A stretch of DNA of 22,012 nt, taken from the IMG/VR virus record IMGVR_UViG_3300028374_000071, positions 1-22,012 of that record; one strand, 5' to 3'. Origin of the DNA: a virus. A program made the translations under genes and the position numbers. The number at the start of each line of letters is the position of its first letter. The stretch's first letter is position 1. Below, piece after piece: positions 7,260 to 14,556 of the stretch. The notes beneath the pieces were generated by a model, which saw only the letters and a program-made list of their open reading frames with translations, was not told the origin of the DNA and made no database searches.

Positions 7260-7267
7260 CATAAATA
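7260..7267 (+). promoter_or_regulatory. T4-type late promoter variant (CATAAATA)
   Basis: CATAAATA differs from the T4 late -10 consensus by one base. It lies 30 bases before the ATG of the baseplate operon, the same spacing class as the exact copies at 12568 and 18671. Transcription would start near 7273. Confidence 0.6.
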
Positions 7268-7278
7268 GTAGTATAATT

Positions 7279-7286
7279 TATTTATA
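7279..7286 (-). promoter_or_regulatory. T4-type late promoter (TATAAATA)
   Basis: An exact TATAAATA on the minus strand lies 41 bases upstream of the leftward 210-aa gene. Together with the rightward CATAAATA at 7260 it forms a divergent, interlocked late promoter pair. Confidence 0.7.
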
Positions 7287-7297
7287 AGGCGGTAGCG

Positions 7298-8245
7298 ATG
7301 GCGACTTTATTACAATCAGTAAAACACGTAACAAAATACGGGTTAGCCAGAACTAACCGATTCAATGTAATCATCACATTACCTGAAACACTTCAAGCCC
7401 TGCTTAATGAAAAGAAGGGGGAAGATCAGGATGGTGGTAATTTTCTAAAGCCTATTATTGGTGAATTTGGTGTTGATCTTGTTAAAGCATATTTAGGCTC
7501 CGGTGTAGAGGTTGTACGTGGTCTTGACATCATGTGTGATAGTGCGGAATTTCCCGGCAAATCATTATCAATGTCAGAGACTAAGTATAACTCAGACTAT
7601 ATTAATTTGCCATATGGAATTACTTACGCACCAATAGATATTACGTTTGTGGTGTCAAGGGATTTCCTTGAAAAAAATATTCTTGACGAATGGCAAAACC
7701 TAATAGTTGATCCTCTTACCCATGATGTAGGGTATTTTGATGAGTTTGTATCACCTAGTATCGAGATTCAACAACTTAACGAACAGGATAGGACAACACA
7801 CAAGGTATTATTGAAAGATGCTTTCCCTAGTGAAATTTCATCCATGCCTTTATCAAATCAGGATGGGGATAATTTTCATAGGGTGACAGTAACGTTTATA
7901 TACCGTACATGGCAAAACAGTGATGTCACACAACCATCTGGCGTTGCCGCCTTGTCTGAAACACCATTAGGGCCACTGGTTACACCTATATTGGGTAATC
8001 CAGCCGTACAGAAGGCGCTAGGCTTCGTAGAACAGCAAACAGGACTTAATTTTGAGGGTGAAGCCGTGAATATATACAATCAGGTGGATGATATTGTTAG
8101 AAACACAACAGGACAATCTACTGGAAAAAGCGTTGGTCTATTAAATGGCATCAAAGCACAAACCGCTTTGAATGATTTTGTTTCAAGTGACCAAAAAGCA
8201 AAAGTTTTTGAATTAATCGACGGAACAATAGGAAGGTTAGGTTAA
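7298..8245 (+). CDS. 54: Baseplate tail-tube initiator (T4 gp54-like)
   Basis: A 315-aa protein, close to the ~320 aa of T4 gp54, which caps the central baseplate and nucleates the tail tube. Recognisable family features in order: RTNRFNVIITLP at residues 19-30; a CDSAEFPGKSLS block near residue 86, typical of tail-tube-like folds; the YAPIDITFVVSRDF..LDEWQ block; and the late FHRVTVTFIYRTW strand. The C-terminal 100 residues are less conserved. Immediately downstream is a gp26-like gene, and a late-type promoter lies 30 bases upstream. A tail-tube-related paralogue (gp48/gp19 type) is the main alternative. Confidence 0.75.
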   Translation: MATLLQSVKHVTKYGLARTNRFNVIITLPETLQALLNEKKGEDQDGGNFLKPIIGEFGVDLVKAYLGSGVEVVRGLDIMCDSAEFPGKSLSMSETKYNSDYINLPYGITYAPIDITFVVSRDFLEKNILDEWQNLIVDPLTHDVGYFDEFVSPSIEIQQLNEQDRTTHKVLLKDAFPSEISSMPLSNQDGDNFHRVTVTFIYRTWQNSDVTQPSGVAALSETPLGPLVTPILGNPAVQKALGFVEQQTGLNFEGEAVNIYNQVDDIVRNTTGQSTGKSVGLLNGIKAQTALNDFVSSDQKAKVFELIDGTIGRLG

Positions 8246-8246
8246 T

Positions 8247-8975
8247 ATGGCTTTACCAAAAATTAAACATTCAGCTTATACACATAAACTGAAAGGAATC
8301 GACAAAACTGTAAGTTTCAGACCCTATACCAATGCTGAGCAGAAAATTTTGCTACTCGCTAAAGAGGAAGGCAAAGACGATAAGACTAGAATGCTGGATG
8401 CTATTACACAGATTCTTTCTAATTGTATTATGGATAATATTGAAGTATACGATTTACCCATGTTCGATATTGAAGACATCTTTATTCGTATTAGAGAAAA
8501 AAGTGTTGGTGAAATTATCCCTGTTAAATTCAGATACAATTACGATGATGAAAATGGTGTAAAGAAAACTGATTTTGTTACAGTGAGTGTTAACATTAAA
8601 GATATTCAGGTACAGGGTGAATTCGTTAAGAAAGCCCGAAGTATCATTGTTGATAAAGCTAATAACATTGGAATCAAGCTTCGCTACCCTACATTGCGTG
8701 ATATTAAAGAGCTTGAAGGTTCAACGGAAGATTCTGATTTATTGTCCCGTTGTATTGAAGTGATCTTTGATGAAAATGAAGTATATGACCCAAAAGATCA
8801 AACAAAAGAAGAAATGGATGAATTTATTGATGACATCGAAGCTATTCCTATGTTGGAGATAAAAGAATTCTTTGAGAAAATGCCTAAAATCTTTTACGAA
8901 ACGCAAGTGTATAAGAAGCATCTTGACGAAACAGAAACAGTTAAGATTCAGGGGTTGGAAGGTTTTTTTACTTAA
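8247..8975 (+). CDS. 26: Baseplate hub subunit/assembly protein (T4 gp26-like)
   Basis: A 242-aa protein with the gp26-type layout: an N-terminal PKIKHSAYTHKLKG segment, FRPYTNAEQKILLLA, a helix with ISNCIMDN-like content, the LPMFDIEDIFIRIREKSVGE block at about residues 68-87, and an acidic C-terminal half. In T4 gp26 is needed to build the baseplate hub. GGAAGG precedes the start. Just before the stop lies a run of seven Ts in a slippery register (T TTT TTT, 8963-8969), and the stop overlaps the next ATG (TAATG), so a fraction of ribosomes could shift -1 into the following ORF. Confidence 0.75.
   Translation: MALPKIKHSAYTHKLKGIDKTVSFRPYTNAEQKILLLAKEEGKDDKTRMLDAITQILSNCIMDNIEVYDLPMFDIEDIFIRIREKSVGEIIPVKFRYNYDDENGVKKTDFVTVSVNIKDIQVQGEFVKKARSIIVDKANNIGIKLRYPTLRDIKELEGSTEDSDLLSRCIEVIFDENEVYDPKDQTKEEMDEFIDDIEAIPMLEIKEFFEKMPKIFYETQVYKKHLDETETVKIQGLEGFFT
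8963..8969 (+). other. Candidate -1 ribosomal frameshift site (T TTT TTT)
   Basis: In the gp26-like frame the codons are GGT TTT TTT ACT TAA, so the seven Ts form a perfect X XXY YYZ heptamer. Slippage by -1 reads on through TAC TTA ATG into the 66-aa ORF, which is open upstream to position 8945. No obvious stem-loop directly follows, but a GGAAGG Shine-Dalgarno-like stimulator at 8957-8962 lies just upstream, although it is closer to the slip site than typical stimulators. Confidence 0.45.
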
Positions 8976-9175
8976 TGCTTTGCCATGAATCTGTTGAGAG
9001 TTATTATACTTCTAACTTTAGCGCATTGTTTTATGCAACCAGTAGTAAAGTAAATATAACCAACAGATTCACGCTTGATGATCTTGAAAGTATGTTGCCA
9101 TATGAAAGAGAGATTTATTTGACAATGATGCAAAACAAAATGAAAAAAATAGAAGAAAAAATTAATAAGAAATAA
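8975..9175 (+). CDS. Small baseplate-associated protein, 66 aa (possible C-terminal extension of gp26-like)
   Basis: A short protein with a central LDDLESMLPYEREIY motif and a Lys-rich coiled tail. Similar short ORFs with a 'DxExMxPxERxIY' motif follow gp26 in other T4-like phages, in my recollection, sometimes labelled hub-assembly proteins. Its ATG overlaps the upstream stop (TAATG), so it may be made by termination-reinitiation, by -1 frameshifting from the gp26-like gene, or by both. Its own Shine-Dalgarno (GGAAGG, 8957-8962) is about 12 bases away, a little far. Confidence 0.65.
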   Translation: MLCHESVESYYTSNFSALFYATSSKVNITNRFTLDDLESMLPYEREIYLTMMQNKMKKIEEKINKK

Positions 9176-9188
9176 CGAGGCTTTGCAC

Positions 9189-10931
9189 ATGGCTGCTGTC
9201 AACACACTATCAAGTATGAAAAAAATGAAACGTTCTCTTAAGATGAGAGATTCAAATATTTCTGATGAGGAATTGGTATCTCTCATGGAAGAAATGATGA
9301 ATGAAGCTATTATTGCTCAGGCGAGTGGTAATACTAAAATGATGAAACGTTCATTAGGCGAGCTACGTCAAGTTAGGAAAGATGTTCGTGTTGGTAAGGT
9401 TAATGTGTCCGGTAGTGGTAAGCAGGCGGGGATGGTTGGTCGTTTCTCTAATGTGATTGATCAGCTTGAAGATGAACAGGAAATTGTAAAGCAGGAAATG
9501 GGCGGCGGTAGTGGTGGTATTGGGGGATTAGCAAAAAACCTACCAAGCGCCGAAACATTTATTTCTGCTATAATGACATCCAATCCACTTTTAGGTTATT
9601 CAGCTAAAATTCTAAAGGACATAGGCGGTTCTGTCAAAAGTAAAGGACAAGCTGATAAGGAACTTAAAAGGCGTCAGGCTCAGATTCTCGAAGAACAAAA
9701 GGAATATGTACTAGGCAGAAAAGAAGAATTGGAAATGGAGTCTGAAATCAATGATCAACAAGCTAATCAGATCACAGAGTATGATCAGATACTTGAGCGT
9801 ATCGAGAATGAGCTAATCAAACTCAGAATGTTATGGGGTGGGGAAGATACCGCACTAGTGCAGGAATCACAGGAAACCAATAACAACTTGAATGAATTGG
9901 TGCAAGCCGAAGAACGCCTAGCAGATGAACAAAGACTACAAAGAGAACGGTCCGAATTTTCTGATATCGAGCAACAAAGAGAGGGTGATGGTGATATCGG
10001 TGGTTTGGTTAGTGGTGAAGATGGCGAGGATGGTGGATTCTTTGGTATTCTTGCGGGGCTGGCAGGTTTAATTACTGGTGGGATTATGACTGGAATCACT
10101 GCGGTCTTTGGATTTTTGAGTAGTATTGGTAGGGTTGGCTTAAGTCTTCTTAAAATTGGTATGAAGGGTTCGATTATTGGCGCTGTAATAATGGCGATCT
10201 ATGACTTTATTGATGGGTTTTTTAATGCTGGTGATATACTGGATATGGATGAAGCTGATCTAAACATTAAAGATAGAATTATAGCAGGCTTTGCTAGTAT
10301 ATGGGGGAACATCATTAAATTATTCGATACTGTTCTTGAGTGGTTTGGAGTTGATCTAATTAACTCCGAAAACATTACAGAAACTATTGCAAAGAAAACA
10401 AAAAAATTGGTTGATGGTTTCTTTGATTGGGTATTTGGTTTGTTTGATAATGTTAAACAATTCATTGAAGGATTTGATATTGGTGATACCATTACCATGA
10501 TTAAGGAAAAGTCAATAGAGTTTATGCAAAATCTTATTGACATCATCCCTGATATGGTATCAGATGCGTTTAGTAAAGTGGGGGAAACGTTTGATAACGT
10601 TGATGACTGGTTGCACACAGAAATTGGTGGCGATGAAGATGCTAAAGCAACAGGTGATGGGGACCAAAGTCAAGGATTTAAAAGTGATGATATGTCCTTT
10701 GGTGGCAATTCATCCTCCGCAACAATGACCAATGCAGTTAATAATTTTGAAGAAAGCTCGTCAAGGGCTGATAATAACTCTGGTGCTAGTTCTGCGGTAG
10801 TTACTGGTAACGGAAATACTACAGTTAACAATAACAACACACAGGTTACACCAGTTGGTAATACCTCAAACCTTGACGATACGATACGCGATAATGATCG
10901 GCGTGAAATGATCAATCGTATGCGTAGATAA
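9189..10931 (+). CDS. Putative tail length/hub protein (T4 gp29-like)
   Basis: A 580-aa protein, in the size class of T4 gp29 (590 aa), the baseplate-hub component that sets tail length. Visible layout: a charged helical N-terminus (1-70), a Gly-rich hinge (about 105-120), a long charged coiled-coil-like stretch (about 150-265), a hydrophobic Gly/Ile-rich segment able to form two or three membrane helices (about 275-345), an amphipathic region (345-480), and an Asn/Ser/Gly-rich low-complexity tail. Hydrophobic segments and coiled coils are typical of tape-measure proteins. The start is ATG 9189 with GAGG nine bases upstream; a TTG two codons earlier is less likely. The assignment rests on size, composition and position after gp54- and gp26-like genes, not on a diagnostic motif. 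Confidence 0.6.
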   Translation: MAAVNTLSSMKKMKRSLKMRDSNISDEELVSLMEEMMNEAIIAQASGNTKMMKRSLGELRQVRKDVRVGKVNVSGSGKQAGMVGRFSNVIDQLEDEQEIVKQEMGGGSGGIGGLAKNLPSAETFISAIMTSNPLLGYSAKILKDIGGSVKSKGQADKELKRRQAQILEEQKEYVLGRKEELEMESEINDQQANQITEYDQILERIENELIKLRMLWGGEDTALVQESQETNNNLNELVQAEERLADEQRLQRERSEFSDIEQQREGDGDIGGLVSGEDGEDGGFFGILAGLAGLITGGIMTGITAVFGFLSSIGRVGLSLLKIGMKGSIIGAVIMAIYDFIDGFFNAGDILDMDEADLNIKDRIIAGFASIWGNIIKLFDTVLEWFGVDLINSENITETIAKKTKKLVDGFFDWVFGLFDNVKQFIEGFDIGDTITMIKEKSIEFMQNLIDIIPDMVSDAFSKVGETFDNVDDWLHTEIGGDEDAKATGDGDQSQGFKSDDMSFGGNSSSATMTNAVNNFEESSSRADNNSGASSAVVTGNGNTTVNNNNTQVTPVGNTSNLDDTIRDNDRREMINRMRR

Positions 10932-10938
10932 AGTAAAT

Positions 10939-10960
10939 AGCGGGGTTATTCCCCGCTTTC
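10939..10960. terminator. Terminator between convergent genes
   Basis: A 7-bp perfect stem AGCGGGG / CCCCGCT with loop TTATT is followed by TTTCTTC. It lies between the tail gene stop (10931) and the stop of the leftward 71-aa gene (10946 is in the stem loop region). The T-rich side favours stopping rightward transcripts; it may also slow leftward ones. Confidence 0.75.
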
Positions 10961-11161
10961 TTCATTCTTCATTTCTTCCTCGTAAAGTTTAATAAATTCT
11001 TCCTTAAATTGTAGATGATAATTCTTCTCAATAATAAAGCTGATCAATGCTGCATTAAAAAGCGCAGGGGTCATTTCCTGTTGTTCGTCAATATCTGGTA
11101 CATCCATACCAATGCGAGTGCCTTCCTCGCTGTCTTCAAAAATAATTGTTGCTTGTGCCAT
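10946..11161 (-). CDS. Small acidic hypothetical protein, 71 aa
   Basis: Unrecognised, very acidic, with a helical C-terminus ending in EEEMKNEESGE. A clear GAGG ribosome-binding site precedes its ATG, and the gene follows the ligase stop by 4 bases, so the two are co-transcribed leftward. Confidence 0.7.
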   Translation of the reverse strand: MAQATIIFEDSEEGTRIGMDVPDIDEQQEMTPALFNAALISFIIEKNYHLQFKEEFIKLYEEEMKNEESGE

Positions 11162-11165
11162 AAAA

Positions 11166-12557
11166 TTAATCCTCTATTGCTTTTAGTGTGTAAATGAATG
11201 CTTCTTTTTGTTCAATGATGCGATCATATGTATCCGCTTCTGTTTTATCTGGTCTGAATTTAATCAATCTGGCTAAAAACAAACTCATTTTGTCTGGCTT
11301 CAATTCGTTTGCGATTACATCATTGGACCTTACAGTGATTATACTCCCTATATAAGAAGATTGGTTTCTGTACATTTCTTCCCTGAGTTCATCGGTTATT
11401 CCAGTCCCTACATTAGTTAATAACTTACCCTCCACACTTTCACTTATGATAGACCCTACAATGTCTGCCCATTCGCCTAGAATCTTACCTTGATTAAAGC
11501 CTACGATCTTGAGTTCACATTCAAATTCTACCTTGACTTTTACCTGATCTTTGCTATCACCATCTTTCCATTGCATATCGGTGTTCTTAACCAATACACC
11601 TTCCTTACCAGCCTCTACATTTTTCTTGAAATGGTCAATAATTTCATCAACACTGTTGACGATACGACTATCAATGATATTAACTTGGTCTGTGTCTTGT
11701 CTGAGAGCACCCACAATGCGTTTAAGCATATCAAAGCGCTCAGTGTAGGGGGTCTTACAAACACCCTCTTTAAAGTCCTTATATGGCACCGCATCCCAAA
11801 ACACATGAAGTAGACGTTCTGGATCAACATCATTAGAATTCAGATACCCGTTACCTTTCTGGCGAGGCATAATTTTCTGGCGTGTTGCATCTTCAAATAC
11901 TAAAACCTCACCCTGTAGGGTAATATCTATATTAATATTATTTCTTAGTGCCCATAGCAGACCAGTGGACGCATGATGATTATTTTTTGCACCACTACGA
12001 CTGCGAATATCAATTTGATCGTTTATGATAATATCTTCGTATTCCCCATCTTCCTTTGTTTGTGAAAAGCAAGGAAATACTATACGCTTCAAATTCTTTA
12101 CACTAAATGATGATGCCCGCATATAGGGATGATCATAGATCAAATCAGGCCACACCTTATTGAGAGTCTTTTTAGATACACCTACTTTAAGATCACGATG
12201 GATAACCGATTTGAATGTTCCCTTTTCCTCATCTGGTAAACCATGATACGTTTTGATAATTAAATCATGCGCTGCATTTCCTGTTACGACACGCTCTGCA
12301 ATATTATTTTGTAGAACGTCAAGAGATTTTTCAAGACAAACTTCAATATCTAGTTGCTCAAATAAATTGTTTACTTCTTTCTGTTCTGAAAAGTCTACAT
12401 CCTTGACCCAAAAGTTAACCGTTGGTTCATATGTTAACCAAGCCACACGTTTAAATAGGTCTTCATCAGGACCACCTTTAAGTGATTCAAGAATAGCGGT
12501 TTTTTCATTTCGTTTTGTTGTGGATTGTAGCTTATTTAAGATTTCTGATATTCGCAT
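11166..12557 (-). CDS. 30: ATP-dependent DNA ligase (T4 gp30-like)
   Basis: A 463-aa protein with the nucleotidyltransferase ligase motifs in order: the adenylated lysine in motif I, K168-E-D-G-E; SRSG at 187-190 (motif Ia-like); GEVLVFED near 216-223 (motif III); EGVLVKN at 319-325 (motif IV); and KVKVEFECEL from 340 (motif V), followed by an OB-fold-like C-terminus (IVGFNQG ... GSIISE). The length fits T4 gp30 (487 aa). It seals nicks during replication and repair. AAAGG precedes the ATG, and a TATAAT at 12583-12578 may drive it leftward, overlapping a rightward late promoter. Confidence 0.9.
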   Translation of the reverse strand: MRISEILNKLQSTTKRNEKTAILESLKGGPDEDLFKRVAWLTYEPTVNFWVKDVDFSEQKEVNNLFEQLDIEVCLEKSLDVLQNNIAERVVTGNAAHDLIIKTYHGLPDEEKGTFKSVIHRDLKVGVSKKTLNKVWPDLIYDHPYMRASSFSVKNLKRIVFPCFSQTKEDGEYEDIIINDQIDIRSRSGAKNNHHASTGLLWALRNNINIDITLQGEVLVFEDATRQKIMPRQKGNGYLNSNDVDPERLLHVFWDAVPYKDFKEGVCKTPYTERFDMLKRIVGALRQDTDQVNIIDSRIVNSVDEIIDHFKKNVEAGKEGVLVKNTDMQWKDGDSKDQVKVKVEFECELKIVGFNQGKILGEWADIVGSIISESVEGKLLTNVGTGITDELREEMYRNQSSYIGSIITVRSNDVIANELKPDKMSLFLARLIKFRPDKTEADTYDRIIEQKEAFIYTLKAIED

Positions 12558-12567
12558 ACTATACCTT

Positions 12568-12575
12568 TATAAATA
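12568..12575 (+). promoter_or_regulatory. T4-type late promoter (TATAAATA)
   Basis: An exact late -10 box 33 bases before the ATG at 12608, oriented rightward. The rightward transcript would start near 12581, inside the -10 box of the leftward ligase promoter candidate. Confidence 0.75.
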
Positions 12576-12577
12576 GA

Positions 12578-12605
12578 ATTATACTATAATTTTATTCGGA
12601 GTTAA
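12578..12605 (-). promoter_or_regulatory. Candidate leftward promoter of the ligase (TTAACT-16-TATAAT)
   Basis: A perfect TATAAT lies at 12583-12578 on the minus strand with TTAACT at 12605-12600, spacer 16. Transcription would start near 12571, about 14 bases before the ligase ATG. The -35 is only a 4/6 match, so confidence is moderate. Confidence 0.45.
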
Positions 12606-12607
12606 TA

Positions 12608-12961
12608 ATGTCCAAAGCAAGATTCGACACACTTTCAAATTATGATGACACACAGAATTATGATGTGACACAATTGATTGGTTTGGTCAATGGTGTCGTT
12701 AATTCCGGTGTATCAACAAATAGCACTCGTCAGAGTCTAGATTCTACCACAGACCTTAACACAATTACAATAGGGTTTTTGATGGATACGTGGTCTGGAT
12801 CAAAACCAACAAACGCACCAACTACATTCTCTGTATATGGTACACTACTTATGTTGGGAAGGACACAAATTGTTATTGATAATTCAAGCGGGGGTTCATC
12901 TAGTATCGCTGTTCGTTCATATGACGAAACTAATGTTTGGACAGTATGGCGTACAATCTAA
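12608..12961 (+). CDS. Short late protein resembling a pyocin-knob tail-fibre domain
   Basis: A 117-aa Ser/Thr/Asn-rich, beta-type protein. The C-terminal 70 residues follow the pyocin_knob pattern of receptor-binding fibres: alternating strands, GTLLMLGRTQIVI, SSIAVRSYDE, and the terminal NVWTVWRTI (family ending W..W). Such domains normally decorate the ends of long fibres; here one forms nearly the whole protein. It has a dedicated exact late promoter and a structured 3' region, and is flanked by opposite-strand genes, so it is a single-gene late unit. A capsid decoration or fibre-tip role is inferred. Confidence 0.7.
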   Translation: MSKARFDTLSNYDDTQNYDVTQLIGLVNGVVNSGVSTNSTRQSLDSTTDLNTITIGFLMDTWSGSKPTNAPTTFSVYGTLLMLGRTQIVIDNSSGGSSSIAVRSYDETNVWTVWRTI

Positions 12962-12968
12962 GACAAAT

Positions 12969-13025
12969 TGTACCAATATAAGAACATTCTTTATAAATTC
13001 TATTGAATGTGAATACATTGGTACA
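12969..13025 (+). repeat. Long interrupted inverted repeat (3' UTR hairpin)
   Basis: TGTACCAAT (12969-12977) pairs perfectly with ATTGGTACA (13017-13025), and inside it ACATTC (12984-12989) pairs with GAATGT (13005-13010). The two helices are separated by a symmetric 6-by-6 internal loop and capped by a 15-base loop. The structure would form in the 3' end of the knob-protein mRNA, just before the terminator. Confidence 0.75.
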
Positions 13026-13032
13026 GAAAGAG

Positions 13033-13061
13033 GAAAGGGGCAATTATGCCCCTTTCTTTTT
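13033..13061 (+). terminator. Strong rho-independent terminator
   Basis: A 9-bp perfect stem GAAAGGGGC / GCCCCTTTC closes AATTAT and is followed by TTTTT. It ends the rightward late unit and abuts the stop codon of the leftward phoH gene. Confidence 0.9.
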
Positions 13062-13815
13062 ACCCTTCTAATTCTTCCTCTGCTAGTAGAAACTCTTTTA
13101 CAATTCCTGATCTAACAATATCGCTTGGTGTATATGTTACAATGTCAATTGAAGTTGAAGGCATTCTATTAACCACATTCAAAAATTCATCAAGCCCTGA
13201 TACGTCATTACGCTTATATAAGTCTAATTGTTTACCCCTGACATCACCGCAAAAAATGATCTTAGAGCGTACACCTACCCGTGTAATAATCGTAGACAAT
13301 TCCTGATAAGTCATGTTCTGACACTCATCAACGATCAGAATCGTATCATTGAATGTCATACCACGCAAGAATGATGTGTTGTGGAATTCAATATAACCGG
13401 ATGCTTTTAGATTGTCATAGTTATTCGTCTTGAACTTCATAAGCTCATCACACAATGATTCATATGGACCTTCATATGATTCGTTCTTTTCGTTATTATC
13501 CCCCGGCATGAATCCTACATCTCTACCCTGTACCGCACTTCTAAAAATAGCAATTTTGTCATATGGAGTTGAGTTGTCAAAAACATCTGAAAGAGAGCAA
13601 TACATAGCAATAGCGGTTTTACCCGTTCCCGCTGACCCGATTTGTAGTATAACAGATGTATCACGGTAATGACTGTCTATATACTGTTTTTGTGGGTATG
13701 TTGGATTGGGGAATGATTCAAGATCATGTTGAGTTAGTTTTTTTCCAGCATACGACTTATGCGTGTCTGGTGAACTACCTTCTACGATCTTTAGTTTGCT
13801 TTGCTTCTTAGCCAT
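13060..13815 (-). CDS. phoH: PhoH-like P-loop ATPase
   Basis: A 251-aa protein with Walker A GSAGTGKT (60-67) and Walker B LIVDECQN (160-167), followed by a sensor-like IIFCGD (187-191), the layout of PhoH/YlaK-type ATPases. PhoH is widespread in marine T4-like phages; proposed roles include RNA or nucleotide metabolism, but its phage function is not settled. The frame opens at a GTG four codons upstream, but AAGGTG (which contains that GTG) is the ribosome-binding site for ATG 13815 (MAKKQSK). It lies just downstream of a leftward terminator, so it is probably a separate unit. Confidence 0.88.
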   Translation of the reverse strand: MAKKQSKLKIVEGSSPDTHKSYAGKKLTQHDLESFPNPTYPQKQYIDSHYRDTSVILQIGSAGTGKTAIAMYCSLSDVFDNSTPYDKIAIFRSAVQGRDVGFMPGDNNEKNESYEGPYESLCDELMKFKTNNYDNLKASGYIEFHNTSFLRGMTFNDTILIVDECQNMTYQELSTIITRVGVRSKIIFCGDVRGKQLDLYKRNDVSGLDEFLNVVNRMPSTSIDIVTYTPSDIVRSGIVKEFLLAEEELEG

Positions 13816-13860
13816 TGTTATTAACACCTTAATTTTGATTGTTTTTTAAACAGCCATAAC

Positions 13861-13895
13861 AAAAAAACCCAATACACCTATTAAAGCGTATTGGG
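13861..13895 (-). terminator. Leftward rho-independent terminator
   Basis: On the minus strand an 8-bp stem CCCAATAC / GTATTGGG with a 12-base loop is followed by seven Ts (13867-13861). It closes the leftward run of small genes before phoH. Confidence 0.85.
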
Positions 13896-13974
13896 CTTAT
13901 GAATCATCTTGTGGGCTTGAAACTTTACAAATGGTTCGCATTTCTGCTCCCATGTTGATTCTCAATAACCTTAT

Positions 13975-14283
13975 TTAGACGTTTTCAGTTTGTATTTCAA
14001 GACTCTCGTATAATATTGTCAATTTGGTTAGGAATCTTAAAATGATTTTTTTGTCAGGCCACACACCTTCGCCGTAATGTTCCTCGTAATAAGTATCAAA
14101 TAAATCTTTCATTTCAGGGTGATCTTCAAGCATAGCCAGAAAAATAGCAGAGAATTCTTTTTCATCACCTGTTTTTTTATAGGCACTCCATACCATTTGA
14201 ATGATAGTGTTAAATATTTCACGTTTAAACAACATCGTTTTTGATAAAGTTGGCGTTGAAAAAGATTCCCAATCTAAGTTCAT
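13975..14283 (-). CDS. Hypothetical helical protein, 102 aa
   Basis: Unrecognised, mostly alpha-helical and acidic, with an aromatic-rich middle (FDTYYEEHYGEGVWP). Its ATG lies 4 bases after the stop of the upstream zinc-ribbon gene, with AGGT between them serving as ribosome-binding site. Confidence 0.7.
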   Translation of the reverse strand: MNLDWESFSTPTLSKTMLFKREIFNTIIQMVWSAYKKTGDEKEFSAIFLAMLEDHPEMKDLFDTYYEEHYGEGVWPDKKIILRFLTKLTILYESLEIQTENV

Positions 14284-14286
14284 AAG

Positions 14287-14550
14287 TTACCTAATTTGTT
14301 CATTGATATTATTTTGTGCGTCACTGCCCTCTGGAAGTGTTTTTTTAATCTCTTTCAACCTGTCATTAAAGCTACCATCGGTTCTCATAGCGCCTTGATA
14401 ACTCATCTTCGTTGGTTGAATCTGTATGTACAAAGAGAATCGACCACACGCATCACAAGGGAAAGCACAAGGTTTTTCCCTTGTTTCCATGGGCAACACT
14501 TCTGTTTTTGTCTTAGAACAATTTCTACACTTGTAAGTATATTCTGGCAT
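14287..14550 (-). CDS. FmdB-like zinc-ribbon protein, 87 aa
   Basis: The first 35 residues form a zinc ribbon that starts MPEYTYKC: C8-x2-C11 and C32-x2-C35 knuckles, as in FmdB/CxxC_CxxC_SSSS family regulators. The C-terminal part is charged and helical. In phages such proteins often act as small transcription or nucleic-acid-binding factors, but no specific target can be inferred here. Confidence 0.8.
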   Translation of the reverse strand: MPEYTYKCRNCSKTKTEVLPMETREKPCAFPCDACGRFSLYIQIQPTKMSYQGAMRTDGSFNDRLKEIKKTLPEGSDAQNNINEQIR

Positions 14551-14556
14551 TGTATT

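Noticed and set aside
9785-10915. Long minus-strand open frames opposite the tail protein (Ser/Pro-rich).
   Set aside because: They are antisense shadows of a Gly/Glu/Asn-rich gene, with biased composition and no ribosome-binding sites or promoters.
13896-13974. Possible very short leftward ORF (about 18 aa) or tRNA-like GTTCG loop in the gap between the 102-aa gene and the leftward terminator.
   Set aside because: The ORF has no convincing ribosome-binding site, and no cloverleaf with acceptor and anticodon stems can be folded around the GTTCG.
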